Made by a program: the position numbers and the translations under genes. From Methylopila sp. 73B (GTDB lineage: Bacteria > Pseudomonadota > Alphaproteobacteria > Rhizobiales > Methylopilaceae), in NCBI RefSeq assembly GCF_000526315.1, contig NZ_JAFV01000001.1, forward strand, positions 3,412,501-3,476,500: DNA of 64,000 bases, in the 5' to 3' direction. Below the pieces are notes generated by a model. The model saw only the letters and a program-made list of their open reading frames with translations, did not search any database and was not told the origin of the DNA. How positions within the stretch are numbered: the stretch's first letter is position 1; the number at the start of each line of letters is the position of its first letter. This document shows, one piece after another, positions 37,912-47,458 of the stretch.

Positions 37912-39759
37912 ATGCCCGCCTACCGCTCCCGCACCACCACCCATGGCCGCAACATGGCCGGCGCCCGCGGGCTCTGGCGCGCCACCGGCATGAAGGACAG
38001 CGACTTCGGCAAGCCGATCATCGCGGTGGTGAACTCGTTCACGCAGTTCGTGCCCGGCCACGTCCACCTCAAGGACCTGGGCCAGCTGGTCGCGCGCGAG
38101 ATCGAGAAGGCGGGCGGCGTCGCGAAGGAGTTCAACACCATCGCCGTCGACGACGGCATCGCGATGGGCCACGACGGCATGCTCTACAGCCTGCCGTCGC
38201 GCGAACTGATCGCCGACAGCGCCGAGTACATGGTCAACGCGCATTGCGCGGACGCCATGGTCTGCATCTCGAACTGCGACAAGATCACGCCCGGCATGCT
38301 GCTGGCGTCGCTCCGCCTCAACATCCCCACCGTGTTCGTGTCCGGCGGCCCGATGGAGGCCGGCAAGGTCGTGCTGAAGGGCAAGGAGGTCGCGCTCGAC
38401 CTCGTCGACGCCATGGTCGCGGCCGCCGACGACCGCGTCGCGGAGGAGGACGTCGCGAAAATCGAGCGGTCCGCCTGCCCGACCTGCGGCTCGTGCTCGG
38501 GCATGTTCACCGCGAACTCCATGAACTGCCTGACCGAGGCGCTCGGCCTTTCGCTGCCGGGCAACGGCTCGACCCTCGCCACCCACGCCGACCGCGAGCG
38601 CCTGTTCGTGGAGGCCGGCCACCTGATCGTCGACATCGCCAAGCGCTACTACGAGAGCGACGACGCCAGCGTGCTGCCGCGCTCGGTCGCGAGCTTCAAC
38701 GCGTTCGAGAACGCCATGAGCCTCGACATCGCCATGGGCGGCTCGACCAACACCGTGCTCCATCTGCTCGCGGCCTCCCACGAGGGCGAGGTCGGCTTCA
38801 CCATGGAGGACATCGACCGGCTGTCGCGCCGCGTGCCGGTGCTCTGCAAGGTCGCGCCGGCGAAGGCTGACGTGCACATGGAGGACGTCCACCGCGCTGG
38901 CGGCGTCATGAGCATTCTCGGCGAGCTTGGCCGCGCCGGGCTGCTGCATCTCGACGAGCCGACGATCCACAGCGCGACGCTGGGCGACGCGCTCGCACGC
39001 TGGGACGTCGCGGTCTCTACAAGCGAGGCGGTCAAGACCTTCTTCCGCGCGGCCCCCGGCGGCGTGCCGACGCAGACCGCGTTCAGCCAGAGCCGCCGCT
39101 ACGACGATCTCGACCTCGACCGCGAGAACGGCGTCATTCGCAGCGCCGACCACGCCTTCTCCAAGGACGGCGGTCTCGCCGTGCTCTCCGGCGACCTCGC
39201 GCTTGACGGCTGCATCGTGAAGACCGCGGGCGTCGACGAGTCGATCCTGAAGTTCTCCGGCCCGGCCAAAGTGTTCGAGAGCCAGGACGACGCCGTGAGC
39301 GGCATCCTCACCGGCAAGGTGGTGGCCGGCGAGGTGGTCGTCATCCGCTACGAAGGCCCCCGCGGCGGCCCCGGCATGCAGGAGATGCTCTACCCCACGA
39401 GCTACCTGAAATCGAAGGGCCTTGGCAAAGCCTGCGCGCTCGTCACCGACGGCCGCTTCTCCGGCGGCTCGTCCGGCCTCTCGATCGGCCATGTCTCGCC
39501 GGAAGCGGCGGAGGGCGGCCTGATCGCGCTCGTCGAGGACGGCGACATGGTCGAGATCGACATCCCCGGCCGGTCGATCCGGCTTGCGGTCGAGCCGTCT
39601 GTGATCGCGGCCCGCCGCGCGGCCGAGATCGCCCGCGGCGCCGACGCCTGGAAGCCGAAGGCGCGCAAGCGCAAGGTCTCCGCCGCGCTGAAGGCCTACG
39701 CCGCCTTCACCACCAGCGCCGCCCGCGGCGCCGTGCGCGACGTCGACCAGGCGCGCTGA
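37912..39759 (+). CDS. ilvD: Dihydroxy-acid dehydratase
   Basis: A 615-residue IlvD, converting 2,3-dihydroxy-isovalerate or -methylvalerate to 2-keto acids in branched-chain amino acid synthesis. Fe-S ligands are visible in SNCDKITPG and [39 protein letters not shown] and [20 protein letters not shown] complete the signatures. Length matches the family. It is divergent from the LysR gene with a 176-bp spacer. Confidence 0.97.
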   Translation: MPAYRSRTTTHGRNMAGARGLWRATGMKDSDFGKPIIAVVNSFTQFVPGHVHLKDLGQLVAREIEKAGGVAKEFNTIAVDDGIAMGHDGMLYSLPSRELIADSAEYMVNAHCADAMVCISNCDKITPGMLLASLRLNIPTVFVSGGPMEAGKVVLKGKEVALDLVDAMVAAADDRVAEEDVAKIERSACPTCGSCSGMFTANSMNCLTEALGLSLPGNGSTLATHADRERLFVEAGHLIVDIAKRYYESDDASVLPRSVASFNAFENAMSLDIAMGGSTNTVLHLLAASHEGEVGFTMEDIDRLSRRVPVLCKVAPAKADVHMEDVHRAGGVMSILGELGRAGLLHLDEPTIHSATLGDALARWDVAVSTSEAVKTFFRAAPGGVPTQTAFSQSRRYDDLDLDRENGVIRSADHAFSKDGGLAVLSGDLALDGCIVKTAGVDESILKFSGPAKVFESQDDAVSGILTGKVVAGEVVVIRYEGPRGGPGMQEMLYPTSYLKSKGLGKACALVTDGRFSGGSSGLSIGHVSPEAAEGGLIALVEDGDMVEIDIPGRSIRLAVEPSVIAARRAAEIARGADAWKPKARKRKVSAALKAYAAFTTSAARGAVRDVDQAR

Positions 39760-39778
39760 TCCGAAGCGCCCGAAAGGT

Positions 39779-39805
39779 CGGCCGCGTGACGCGCGGCCGT
39801 CTCTG
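39779..39805 (+). terminator. Terminator-like hairpin after ilvD
   Basis: CGGCCGCG and CGCGGCCG form an 8-bp perfect stem with a 5-base loop about 20 bp past the ilvD stop, followed by TCTCT. The T-tract is short, so termination strength is uncertain. Confidence 0.55.
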
Positions 39806-39906
39806 ATCGCGAATCCCGCAGGTCAACGCTGACCTCTCCACGCTCGGCGCGTCGCGGCGCTGGGCATGGCCAAGCTTTACCTCTTGGCCGGTCTGTGCCA
39901 AAAAGT

Positions 39907-39922
39907 GCGAACGAACGTTCGC
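39907..39922. promoter_or_regulatory. TetR-type operator upstream of the efflux operon
   Basis: GCGAAC-GAAC-GTTCGC is a perfect 6+6 dyad with a 4-bp centre; extending outward adds AG/CT with one mismatch. It ends 18 bp before the TetR-family ATG at 39941, an ideal autoregulatory position controlling the whole regulator-adaptor-permease operon. Confidence 0.65.
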
Positions 39923-39940
39923 TCTTTTCCGGGCCGCCAT

Positions 39941-40588
39941 ATGAACGACATGACCCCGCCGCTCGGACTGCGGGCCCAGCGCCAGGAAGACCAGAGGCGG
40001 CGGATCCTCGACGCCGCGATCGCCTGTTTCGCCCGCGGCGGCTTTCACGCCACCGGCATGCAGGCGATCTGCGCGGAGGCCGGCATGAGCCCGGGCGGGC
40101 TCTACCGTTACTTTCCCTCCAAGGAGGCGATCATCGAAGCGATCGTCGAGCGCGACCGCGCCGACATCGCGCCGCAGCTCCTGCCGCTGCTCGAGGTCGA
40201 CGACGTGGTCGGCGCGCTGATCGACACGGCCCGCGCCTTCATGACCGGCAACCTGATGCCGGAGAGCCTCGTGATCTTCCCCGAGCTGAACGCCGAGGTC
40301 GTGCGAAATCCCGCCGTCCGAGCGATCTCGGAGCGCTGTGAGGACGAGATGCGCGACATCCTCGTCCGCGTGCTGGAGCGCGGCATGAGGCTCGGCAAGA
40401 TCGACCCGGCGCTCGACGCGCTCGACGCCGTGCGGCTGCTGATGGCGATGACCGACGGCGTGCTGATGCGGCTCCTGATCGAGCCCGGCGCCAAGCTCGA
40501 CGGCTTGATGCCGATGTACGAGAGGGCGATCCGCGCCTTCCTGGCCCCGCAGTCGCCGCGCGCCGCGCAGACTGAGGCCCGCTTATGA
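39941..40588 (+). CDS. TetR-family repressor of the RND efflux operon
   Basis: A 215-residue TetR/AcrR regulator with an N-terminal HTH (ILDAAIACFARGGFHATGMQAICAEAGMSPGGLYRYFPSKEAII over residues about 20-63) and an all-helical ligand domain. The ATG at 39941 follows the palindromic operator; an upstream in-frame ATG would place the operator inside the gene. It overlaps the adaptor gene by 4 bp. Confidence 0.92.
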   Translation: MNDMTPPLGLRAQRQEDQRRRILDAAIACFARGGFHATGMQAICAEAGMSPGGLYRYFPSKEAIIEAIVERDRADIAPQLLPLLEVDDVVGALIDTARAFMTGNLMPESLVIFPELNAEVVRNPAVRAISERCEDEMRDILVRVLERGMRLGKIDPALDALDAVRLLMAMTDGVLMRLLIEPGAKLDGLMPMYERAIRAFLAPQSPRAAQTEARL

Positions 40589-41886
40589 ACGCTCCCTTGC
40601 GCACCCGCCCGGACGTGGCGGCTCCCGCCGAAACCACGCCGCCCGTCCGTCGCCGCCGTCGCTGGCCCTGGGTTCTTTGCGCGCTCGCCGCGCTCGGCGC
40701 CGGCGCGTTCCTGTTCAAGGACAACGTCGCCCGATACGCCGCCGAACGCGAGGCGCCGTCGCAGGCGGCGGAATCCGCCGCTCCGGCGGCGAAGCCCATT
40801 TCGGTCACGGTCGCGACGGCGACGCGACGTGAGATCGCGCAGGTCGAGCAGGTCACCGGAACGCTGGTCGCCCGCGACGAAGTGCTGGTCGGCGCGCAGA
40901 TCGACGGGCTTCGGCTCGACGAATACCTCGTCGACGTCGGCGACCGGGTGGCTCAGGGCCAGGTGCTCGCGCGTCTCGACCGCGACATGCTGGAGACCCA
41001 GGCGCTGCAGAACGCCTCCTCGGTCGCCAAGGCCGAGGCCGCCATCGCGCAGGTCGAGGCTGCGATCGCCGAAGCCGAGGCTTCGCAGGTCGAAGCGGTG
41101 GCGTCGCTGAAGCGCGCCGAACAGCTCAAGGGCTCTGGCAACGTCACCGGCGAGACCCTTCAGGCCCGCCAGACGGCGGCCCAGGTCGCCGCCGCGCGGG
41201 TGAGGGCGCAAGGCCAAAACGTCAAGGTGGCCCAGGCCGAAAAGGCGCTGGCCGAAGCGCAGGGCCGCGAGATCGCGCTGCGTCTCGCGCGCACCGAGGT
41301 CCGGGCTCCCTCCGCCGGCGTGGTCGCAAGCCGCACGGCGCGGGTAGGCCAGATCGTCGGCATGTCCGGGGAGCCGCTGTTCCAGCTGGTGCGGGACGGC
41401 GAGATCGAGCTGAAGGCGGAGGCGACCGAGACCCGGCTGCACTCCATCGCCGCCGGCCAGCCGGCGCGGGTGACGGCGGCCGGCGTGCCGAAGCCGTTCG
41501 ACGGTCAGGTTCGGCTGGTGGAGCCCACCGTGGACGCGACCACCCGGCTTGGCGTCGTGCGGATCGCGCTGCCGGCTGACGGCGCGCTGCGGCCGGGCCT
41601 GTTCGCGCGCGGTCAGATCGAGACCGCCCGCCGCGAGGGCCTGACGGTCCCGCAGTCGGCGATCCTCTATGGCGCCGAGGGCGTCACCGTGCAGGTGGTG
41701 AGGGACGGCGTCGTGTCCGAACGGCGTGTGACGCTCGGGCTGCAGGACGCCGACGGCGTCGAAATTCTCGAGGGGATAGCGGCGGGGGAGGCGGTCGTCG
41801 CCCGCGCCGGCGGATTCCTGCGCGACGGCGACCGCGTGGCGCCGGTGACGACGCCGACGGTGTCGGCTTCGGCGAGGGACCGATAA
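40585..41886 (+). CDS. RND efflux periplasmic adaptor (membrane fusion protein)
   Basis: A 433-residue adaptor of the AcrA/MexA family. It has an N-terminal membrane anchor (about 25-45), a barrel-sandwich half (LVARDEVLVGAQIDGLRL), a long alpha-hairpin (about 130-225), the second lipoyl half (TEVRAPSAGVVASRTARVGQIVG) and beta-barrel domains. It couples the downstream permease to an outer-membrane channel, which is not encoded in this window. Confidence 0.93.
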   Translation: MNAPLRTRPDVAAPAETTPPVRRRRRWPWVLCALAALGAGAFLFKDNVARYAAEREAPSQAAESAAPAAKPISVTVATATRREIAQVEQVTGTLVARDEVLVGAQIDGLRLDEYLVDVGDRVAQGQVLARLDRDMLETQALQNASSVAKAEAAIAQVEAAIAEAEASQVEAVASLKRAEQLKGSGNVTGETLQARQTAAQVAAARVRAQGQNVKVAQAEKALAEAQGREIALRLARTEVRAPSAGVVASRTARVGQIVGMSGEPLFQLVRDGEIELKAEATETRLHSIAAGQPARVTAAGVPKPFDGQVRLVEPTVDATTRLGVVRIALPADGALRPGLFARGQIETARREGLTVPQSAILYGAEGVTVQVVRDGVVSERRVTLGLQDADGVEILEGIAAGEAVVARAGGFLRDGDRVAPVTTPTVSASARDR

Positions 41887-41888
41887 CG

Positions 41889-44800
41889 ATGGCCCTGAAC
41901 GTCTCCGCCTGGTCGATCCGCAAGCCGATCCCGCCGCTGGTGCTGTTCGTGGTGCTGACGGCGATCGGTCTGTTCTCGTTCGCCTCGCTGCCGGTGACGC
42001 GGATGCCGAACATCGACCTGCCGCTCGTTTCGGTCACCATCAACCAGACCGGCGCGGCGCCGAGCGAGCTCGAGTTGCAAGTGACGAAGCGCGTCGAGAC
42101 CGCGGTCGCGGGGCTCGCGGGCGTCAAGCACATCACCTCCTCGATCGGCGACGGCGTGTCCGTCACCAGCATCGAGTTCCAGCTCGAGACCCAGGTCGAC
42201 CGTGCGGTCAACGACGTGCGCGACGCCGTCACCGGCATCCGCACCGACCTGCCGCAATCGATCGAAGAGCCGCTGATCCAGCGCATCGACATCGAGGGCA
42301 TGGCGATCTCGACCTACGCAGCCTCGGCCCCGGCGATGACGCCGGAGGAGCTGAGCTGGTTCGTGGACGACCGCATCGTCCGGGCGCTGCAGGGCGTACG
42401 CGGCGTCGCGCAGGTCAAGCGCGAGGGCGGCGTCGACCGCGAGATCCGCGTCGCGCTGGACCCCGCCCGCTTGCAGGCGCTGGGCGTCACCGCGGCGGAC
42501 GTCAACGCGCAGCTGCGCGCCACAAACGTCGACCTGGCGGGCGGCCGCGGCGAGGTCGGCGCGCAGGAGCAGACCGTGCGCACGCTCGCCGGCGCGCTCA
42601 CCGTGGAGCGTCTTGCGGAGGCGCGCATTTCCCTGCCGGGCGGGCGCGAGGTGCGCCTCTCCGACCTCGGCACGGTGCGCGATGGCTCGGCGGAGCCCCG
42701 CGCCGCCGCCCGCCTCGACGGCAAGCCGATCGTCGCCTTCGGCGTCTACCGCGCCAAGGGGTTTTCGGACGTCGTGGTCGCGGAGGCGGCGAAAGCGAAG
42801 CTCGACGAGCTCGCCGCGAGCTATCCCGACGTGACGATCACGCCGATCGACACCACGGTCCGCTACACCAAGGCGGATTACGAAAGCGCGATGCACACGC
42901 TGATCGAGGGCGCGGTGCTCGCGGTGATCGTGGTCTTTCTGTTCCTGCGCGACGTGCGGGCGACGCTGATCTCGGCGCTCGCGATCCCGCTATCGATCCT
43001 GCCGACGTTCTGGGTGATGGACACGCTCGGCTTTTCGCTCAACGGCGTCAGCCTGCTCGCGATCACGCTGGTCACGGGCATCCTGGTCGACGACGCCATC
43101 GTCGAGATCGAGAACATCGTGCGCCACATGCGCATGGGAAAGTCAGCCTACCGCGCTTCGATCGAGGCGGCGGACGAGATCGGTCTGGCGGTGGTCGCGA
43201 CCACCGCCACGATCATCGCGGTGTTCATGCCCGTGAGCTTCATGGGCGGGATCGCGGGACAGTACTTCAAGCAGTTCGGCATCACGGTGGCGGTCGCCGT
43301 CGCCTTCTCGCTGCTGGTGGCGCGGCTCATCACCCCCCTGCTGACCGCCTACTTCCTGCGCGACCATGGCGCCCATGAGGAGCGGGACGGCGTCATCATG
43401 CGCGGCTACACGCGCGTTCTCGCCTGGTCTGTGCGCTGGCGTTTCGTCACGGTCGGCGCGGGCGTCGCGCTGTTCGTAGGCTCCGTCATGCTGGCGGGTC
43501 TGCTCCCCTCGGGCTTCCTGCCCGAGAACGACACCTCGCGCTCGATCCTGAAGATCGAGCTGCCGCCGGGTTCGACGCTCGACCAGTCCGAGGAGGTCGG
43601 CCAGCGCATCACCCGGTTGCTGCTGGCGCGGCCCGAGGTCGCCTCGGTCTACGCCTCCGTCGGTTCGGGCGCGCAGGCGGGGCCGATGGCGGCGTCGGGC
43701 GAGGTCCGCAAGGGCGTCCTGATCATCAATCTCAAGCCGCGCTCCGAGCGGACCTTGAGCCAGAAGCAGTTCGAGGGCGAGGTGCGCGGCCAGCTCGCGG
43801 CGATCCCGGACATTCGCAGCAACTTCGGCAACGACGGCGGCCAGCGCGAGTTCACTTTGATCGTCTCCGGCTCGGACGGCGCGGCCGTGGAGAAGGCGGC
43901 GGTGGCGCTCGAAAAGGAGACGCGCGCCTCCGTGCCGGGCCTGCTCAACGTCGTCTCCACGGCCGCGATCGACCGGCCGGAAATCCGCATCGTCCCCAAG
44001 CTCGACGAGGCGGCCCAGCTCGGCGTCTCGGTCGCGCAGATCGCGGAGACCGTGCGCGTCGCGACCATCGGGGACGTCGAGCAGAACCTCGCCAAGTTTT
44101 CGGCGGGCGACAGGCAGGTGCCGATCCGCGTCCAGCTGGACGAGGCCGCGCGCGCCGACGTCGCGACCTTCGAGAACCTGCGCGTGCGCCGTGACGCCGG
44201 CGGAAGCGTGCCGCTATCCGCCGTCGCCGACGTGAGTTTCGGCAAGGGTCCCACGAGCCTCGACCGCTACGACCGCGACCGCCGCGTCGCGATCGAGGGC
44301 GACCTCGCTCCGGGCGTCGCGCTCGGCACGGCTCTCGAAGCGGTCAAGGCGCTGCCCGCGGCGAAGAACCTGCCCGAGGGGGTGACGTTGAAGGAGTTCG
44401 GCGACGTCGAGATCATGAACGAGGTGTTCTCGGGCTTTGCGATCGCCATGGGCGCCGGCGTGCTTCTGGTGTTCGCGGTGCTCGTGCTGCTGTTCGCCGA
44501 CGTCGCCCAGCCCATCACCATCCTGATGTCGCTCCCATTGTCGATCGGCGGGGCCTTCGTCGCGCTGCTGCTGACCGACAACTCGGTCAGCCTGCCGGTC
44601 GTCATCGGATTTCTGATGCTGATGGGCATCGTGACCAAGAACGCGATCCTGCTCGTCGACTTCGCGATCGAGGAGGTGGCCCGCGGCGTCGATCGCACGA
44701 CGGCGCTGATCGACGCGGGCCGCAAGCGCGCCCGGCCGATCGTGATGACGACCGTCGCCATGGCGGCGGGCATGGTCCCCTCGGCGCTTGCGCTCGGCGA

Positions 44801-45017
44801 GGGCGGCTCCTTCCGCGCGCCGATGGCGATCGCAGTGATCGGCGGCCTGCTGGCCTCGACCCTGCTCAGCCTGGTCTTCGTGCCGGCGGTCTTCACGATC
44901 ATGGACGACCTCAGCCGCCTGTTCGGCTGGATCTTCGGACGTTTCGTCGGCCCGAAGGATGAACCTGAGACGGGCCCGCGCGCCCTGCCGCGCGAGACGC
45001 TCCGCGCAGCGGAGTGA
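41889..45017 (+). CDS. RND multidrug efflux permease
   Basis: A 1042-residue proton-driven inner-membrane transporter of the AcrB/MexB superfamily, two bases after the adaptor stop. Seen: the N-terminal helix ending in MPNIDLPLVSVTI, the paired acidic residues of helix 4 (GILVDDAIVEIENI), the two large periplasmic loops, and helix 10 with MGIVTKNAILLVDF. About 12 membrane helices. Substrates cannot be read from sequence; TetR control suggests induction by a toxic or signalling compound. Confidence 0.95.
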   Translation: MALNVSAWSIRKPIPPLVLFVVLTAIGLFSFASLPVTRMPNIDLPLVSVTINQTGAAPSELELQVTKRVETAVAGLAGVKHITSSIGDGVSVTSIEFQLETQVDRAVNDVRDAVTGIRTDLPQSIEEPLIQRIDIEGMAISTYAASAPAMTPEELSWFVDDRIVRALQGVRGVAQVKREGGVDREIRVALDPARLQALGVTAADVNAQLRATNVDLAGGRGEVGAQEQTVRTLAGALTVERLAEARISLPGGREVRLSDLGTVRDGSAEPRAAARLDGKPIVAFGVYRAKGFSDVVVAEAAKAKLDELAASYPDVTITPIDTTVRYTKADYESAMHTLIEGAVLAVIVVFLFLRDVRATLISALAIPLSILPTFWVMDTLGFSLNGVSLLAITLVTGILVDDAIVEIENIVRHMRMGKSAYRASIEAADEIGLAVVATTATIIAVFMPVSFMGGIAGQYFKQFGITVAVAVAFSLLVARLITPLLTAYFLRDHGAHEERDGVIMRGYTRVLAWSVRWRFVTVGAGVALFVGSVMLAGLLPSGFLPENDTSRSILKIELPPGSTLDQSEEVGQRITRLLLARPEVASVYASVGSGAQAGPMAASGEVRKGVLIINLKPRSERTLSQKQFEGEVRGQLAAIPDIRSNFGNDGGQREFTLIVSGSDGAAVEKAAVALEKETRASVPGLLNVVSTAAIDRPEIRIVPKLDEAAQLGVSVAQIAETVRVATIGDVEQNLAKFSAGDRQVPIRVQLDEAARADVATFENLRVRRDAGGSVPLSAVADVSFGKGPTSLDRYDRDRRVAIEGDLAPGVALGTALEAVKALPAAKNLPEGVTLKEFGDVEIMNEVFSGFAIAMGAGVLLVFAVLVLLFADVAQPITILMSLPLSIGGAFVALLLTDNSVSLPVVIGFLMLMGIVTKNAILLVDFAIEEVARGVDRTTALIDAGRKRARPIVMTTVAMAAGMVPSALALGEGGSFRAPMAIAVIGGLLASTLLSLVFVPAVFTIMDDLSRLFGWIFGRFVGPKDEPETGPRALPRETLRAAE

Positions 45018-45062
45018 CCACGCTCGTCACGCGGCTTTAGGGCGTGCAAAAACGCGCTGGCC

Positions 45063-46322
45063 TCACTCCTCCCGCCGCTCCAGCCCGCGGGCGGTGCGGA
45101 GCTGCGGGAATCGCCACGCCCAGATCGCCGCGACCGCCATCGCGCCCGCGCCGCCGACGACGATCGCCGGCATCACGCCGATGAACGTGGCGGTGACGCC
45201 CGCCCGGAACTCGCCGAGCTCGTTCGAGGCGCCGACGAACATCATGTTGACCGCGTTGACCCGGCCGCGCACCTCGTCGGGCGTCCAGAGCTGCAGCAGC
45301 GTCTCGCGGATCGTGACGCTCACCATGTCGGCGCCGCCCATCACCGCAAGCGCCGCAACCGAGAGCCAGACCGTCGTCGACAGGCCGAAGACCACGGTCG
45401 CGAGGCCGAACAGGCCGACGCAGGCGAACATGATGCGGCCGGCATGGTCGCGGATCGGGACGACGGAAAGCAGGGCCGCGACCGCGATCGCGCCGACGCC
45501 GGGCGCGGCCCGCAGGAGGCCGAGGCCCCAGGGGCCGACGTCCAGCACGTCGCGGGCGACCGCCGGCATCAGCGCCATGGCGCCGCCGAGAAGCACGGCG
45601 AAGAGGTCGAGCGTGATGGCCCCCAGCACGACCTTCTCGCGGAACACATAGTCGAAGCCCGCGACCAGCGTGCTCCAGTTCGCCTGGAAGGCGCGGCGCG
45701 GCTGGACCACGCGGATCGCGGCGACGAGAACGAGCGCGAGGACCAGCAGCGCCGCCGCCACGGCGTAGGCGACCGCGCCGCCGAGCCCGTAGAGCAGGCC
45801 GCCCGCGACCGGGCCGACGATGCTCGCGAACTGCCAGGCGGAGGAGGTCCACGTGATCGCGTTGGCGAGCGCCTCTTTCGGCACGAGGTTCGGCACGATC
45901 GAGGTGCTGGCCGCGCCGAAGAAGGCCCGGGCGACCCCGAACACGAACAGCACGGCGAAGATCGAGACGACCGAGATCTCGTGGGCGAAGGTGAGCGCGA
46001 CGAGCGCGAGCGCGCCTGCGGCCTCCACCGCGACGCAGATCCCCATGATCAGACGCCGCGAGAACCGGTCGGCGGCGGGCCCCGTCACCAGCACGAGCGC
46101 GAAGGCGGGGAGGAACTGGACGAGGCCGACGAGCCCGAGGTCGAAGGGGTCGCGCGTGAGGTCATAGACCTGCCAGCCGACCGCGACCGACACGATCTGG
46201 ATGGCGAAGGTGGCGCAGAGCCGGGCGATCCAGAACAGCGTGTAATTGCGGTGGCGGAAAGCGATCGGAGAGACGGGCGCGCCGCTCGCGGGCGAGGGCG
46301 CGTCGGGTCCGATGACGGTCAT
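45063..46322 (-). CDS. MFS transporter (EntS/MFS_3 type)
   Basis: A 419-residue exporter of the enterobactin-exporter-like MFS group. Typical features are FRHRNYTLFWIARLCATFAIQIVSVAVGWQVYDLT near the N-terminus, GPAADRFSRRLIMG in loop 2-3 and the late WTPDEVRGRVNAVNMMFVGASNELGEF. The ATG at 46322 has an AGGTGG SD about 10 bases upstream, better than the GTG at 46334. It converges on the RND operon. Substrate unknown. Confidence 0.9.
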   Translation of the reverse strand: MTVIGPDAPSPASGAPVSPIAFRHRNYTLFWIARLCATFAIQIVSVAVGWQVYDLTRDPFDLGLVGLVQFLPAFALVLVTGPAADRFSRRLIMGICVAVEAAGALALVALTFAHEISVVSIFAVLFVFGVARAFFGAASTSIVPNLVPKEALANAITWTSSAWQFASIVGPVAGGLLYGLGGAVAYAVAAALLVLALVLVAAIRVVQPRRAFQANWSTLVAGFDYVFREKVVLGAITLDLFAVLLGGAMALMPAVARDVLDVGPWGLGLLRAAPGVGAIAVAALLSVVPIRDHAGRIMFACVGLFGLATVVFGLSTTVWLSVAALAVMGGADMVSVTIRETLLQLWTPDEVRGRVNAVNMMFVGASNELGEFRAGVTATFIGVMPAIVVGGAGAMAVAAIWAWRFPQLRTARGLERREE

Positions 46323-46429
46323 GGGGCGGGCCACCTGTGCACGTGCGGTCCGCCGCTTAAAGCGCTCAGACGCTCACATGTCGAGGCGCACGCGGCGGGA
46401 CGCTGCCTCCCGTGGGTCGCCCTGGTTCT

Positions 46430-47290
46430 TTAGTCGAGGCGGTAGGCCACGAGCTTGCCCTCGTGGTTCAGCGGCAGGACGGCGGTCTTGGACGCCGCGT
46501 CGTAGGAGAGGTCGGCCGAGCCGGGGCTGAGCGCCAGGAGCTGCTCGTGCTTGCCGCTCGCATCGATCAGGTAGAGCGGGCCCTTGAGGTAGTCGGTCGC
46601 GAGGTACCCGCCGCCGCCCAGCACGACCAGGCCGTCGAGGGCGCCGATCGGCGCTCCGCTCCCCAGCGGCTGCGCCTTTCCGCCGGCCAGCGGAAGCTCG
46701 ACGAGATGGCCCTCGCCGGTGGGCTTGCCATCGACGAAGGGTCCGAAGCCGGCGATGATCAGCCGGTCGCCTTCGATCGCGAGGCCGTTGGGTCCGTTCA
46801 GCTCCAGGCCTTCCGCGAACCGCGTCATGGCGCCGTCCTTCAGTGCGAAGATGACGTTCTTCGCGGTGTCCGAAACCAAGACGCGGCCGTCGGGGGTCGC
46901 GACCACGTCGTTCAGGAAGCCGGCGCCCTCCGCCGGGTAGCGCTTCGCCACCTTGGCGGAAGCGACGTCGATCTCGACGAGTTCGTCGATGTCGGCCACG
47001 TAGAGCTTGCCCCCGACCAGCGCCATGCCCTTCGGGGCGTTCAGGCCGCTGACCCATTCGGGCTCGATCATGCGCCCGTCGACCGTCGTCTTGGCGATGA
47101 AGCCGACGCCGTCCTTCTCCGTCATCGAACCGGCGACAAGGCTGACGTAGACGAAACCGTCGCTGGCCGGCAGCACGGACTCCGGCTGGCGGAGGTCGCC
47201 GATCTCCCAAAGCTTCCGCGGCTCGGCGGCGGCGACAGGGCTGGCCAGGACGGCGAGCGACAGGGCCAGGGCGATGGGGCGGACGGACAT
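46430..47290 (-). CDS. Secreted SMP-30/gluconolactonase-like beta-propeller protein
   Basis: A 286-residue exported protein: a Sec signal (residues 1-22, MSVRPIALALSLAVLASPVAAA) then repeated beta-propeller blades, e.g. NAPKGMALVGGKLYVADIDE and LNGPNGLAIEGDRLIIAGFG. The fold fits SMP-30/NHL sugar-lactone hydrolase relatives; whether it is catalytic is unclear. A GAGGAG SD precedes the ATG. It is divergent from mtaB. Confidence 0.82.
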   Translation of the reverse strand: MSVRPIALALSLAVLASPVAAAEPRKLWEIGDLRQPESVLPASDGFVYVSLVAGSMTEKDGVGFIAKTTVDGRMIEPEWVSGLNAPKGMALVGGKLYVADIDELVEIDVASAKVAKRYPAEGAGFLNDVVATPDGRVLVSDTAKNVIFALKDGAMTRFAEGLELNGPNGLAIEGDRLIIAGFGPFVDGKPTGEGHLVELPLAGGKAQPLGSGAPIGALDGLVVLGGGGYLATDYLKGPLYLIDASGKHEQLLALSPGSADLSYDAASKTAVLPLNHEGKLVAYRLD

Positions 47291-47458
47291 AGGAGCGTCT
47301 CCTCGGGACGAAGCGCGTTCGCCGCGCTCTGGCGCGCGTGGTTCCGCGCGCGTGTTCCCTGCGTCATATGGGGCGCTCGCGCGGATTGACTGCGTCCGCC
47401 GCACGCAGCCGTGTCCCGGCGGTGGCCTTTTGCCTCCGGCTGCGGCATATCGCGGGCC

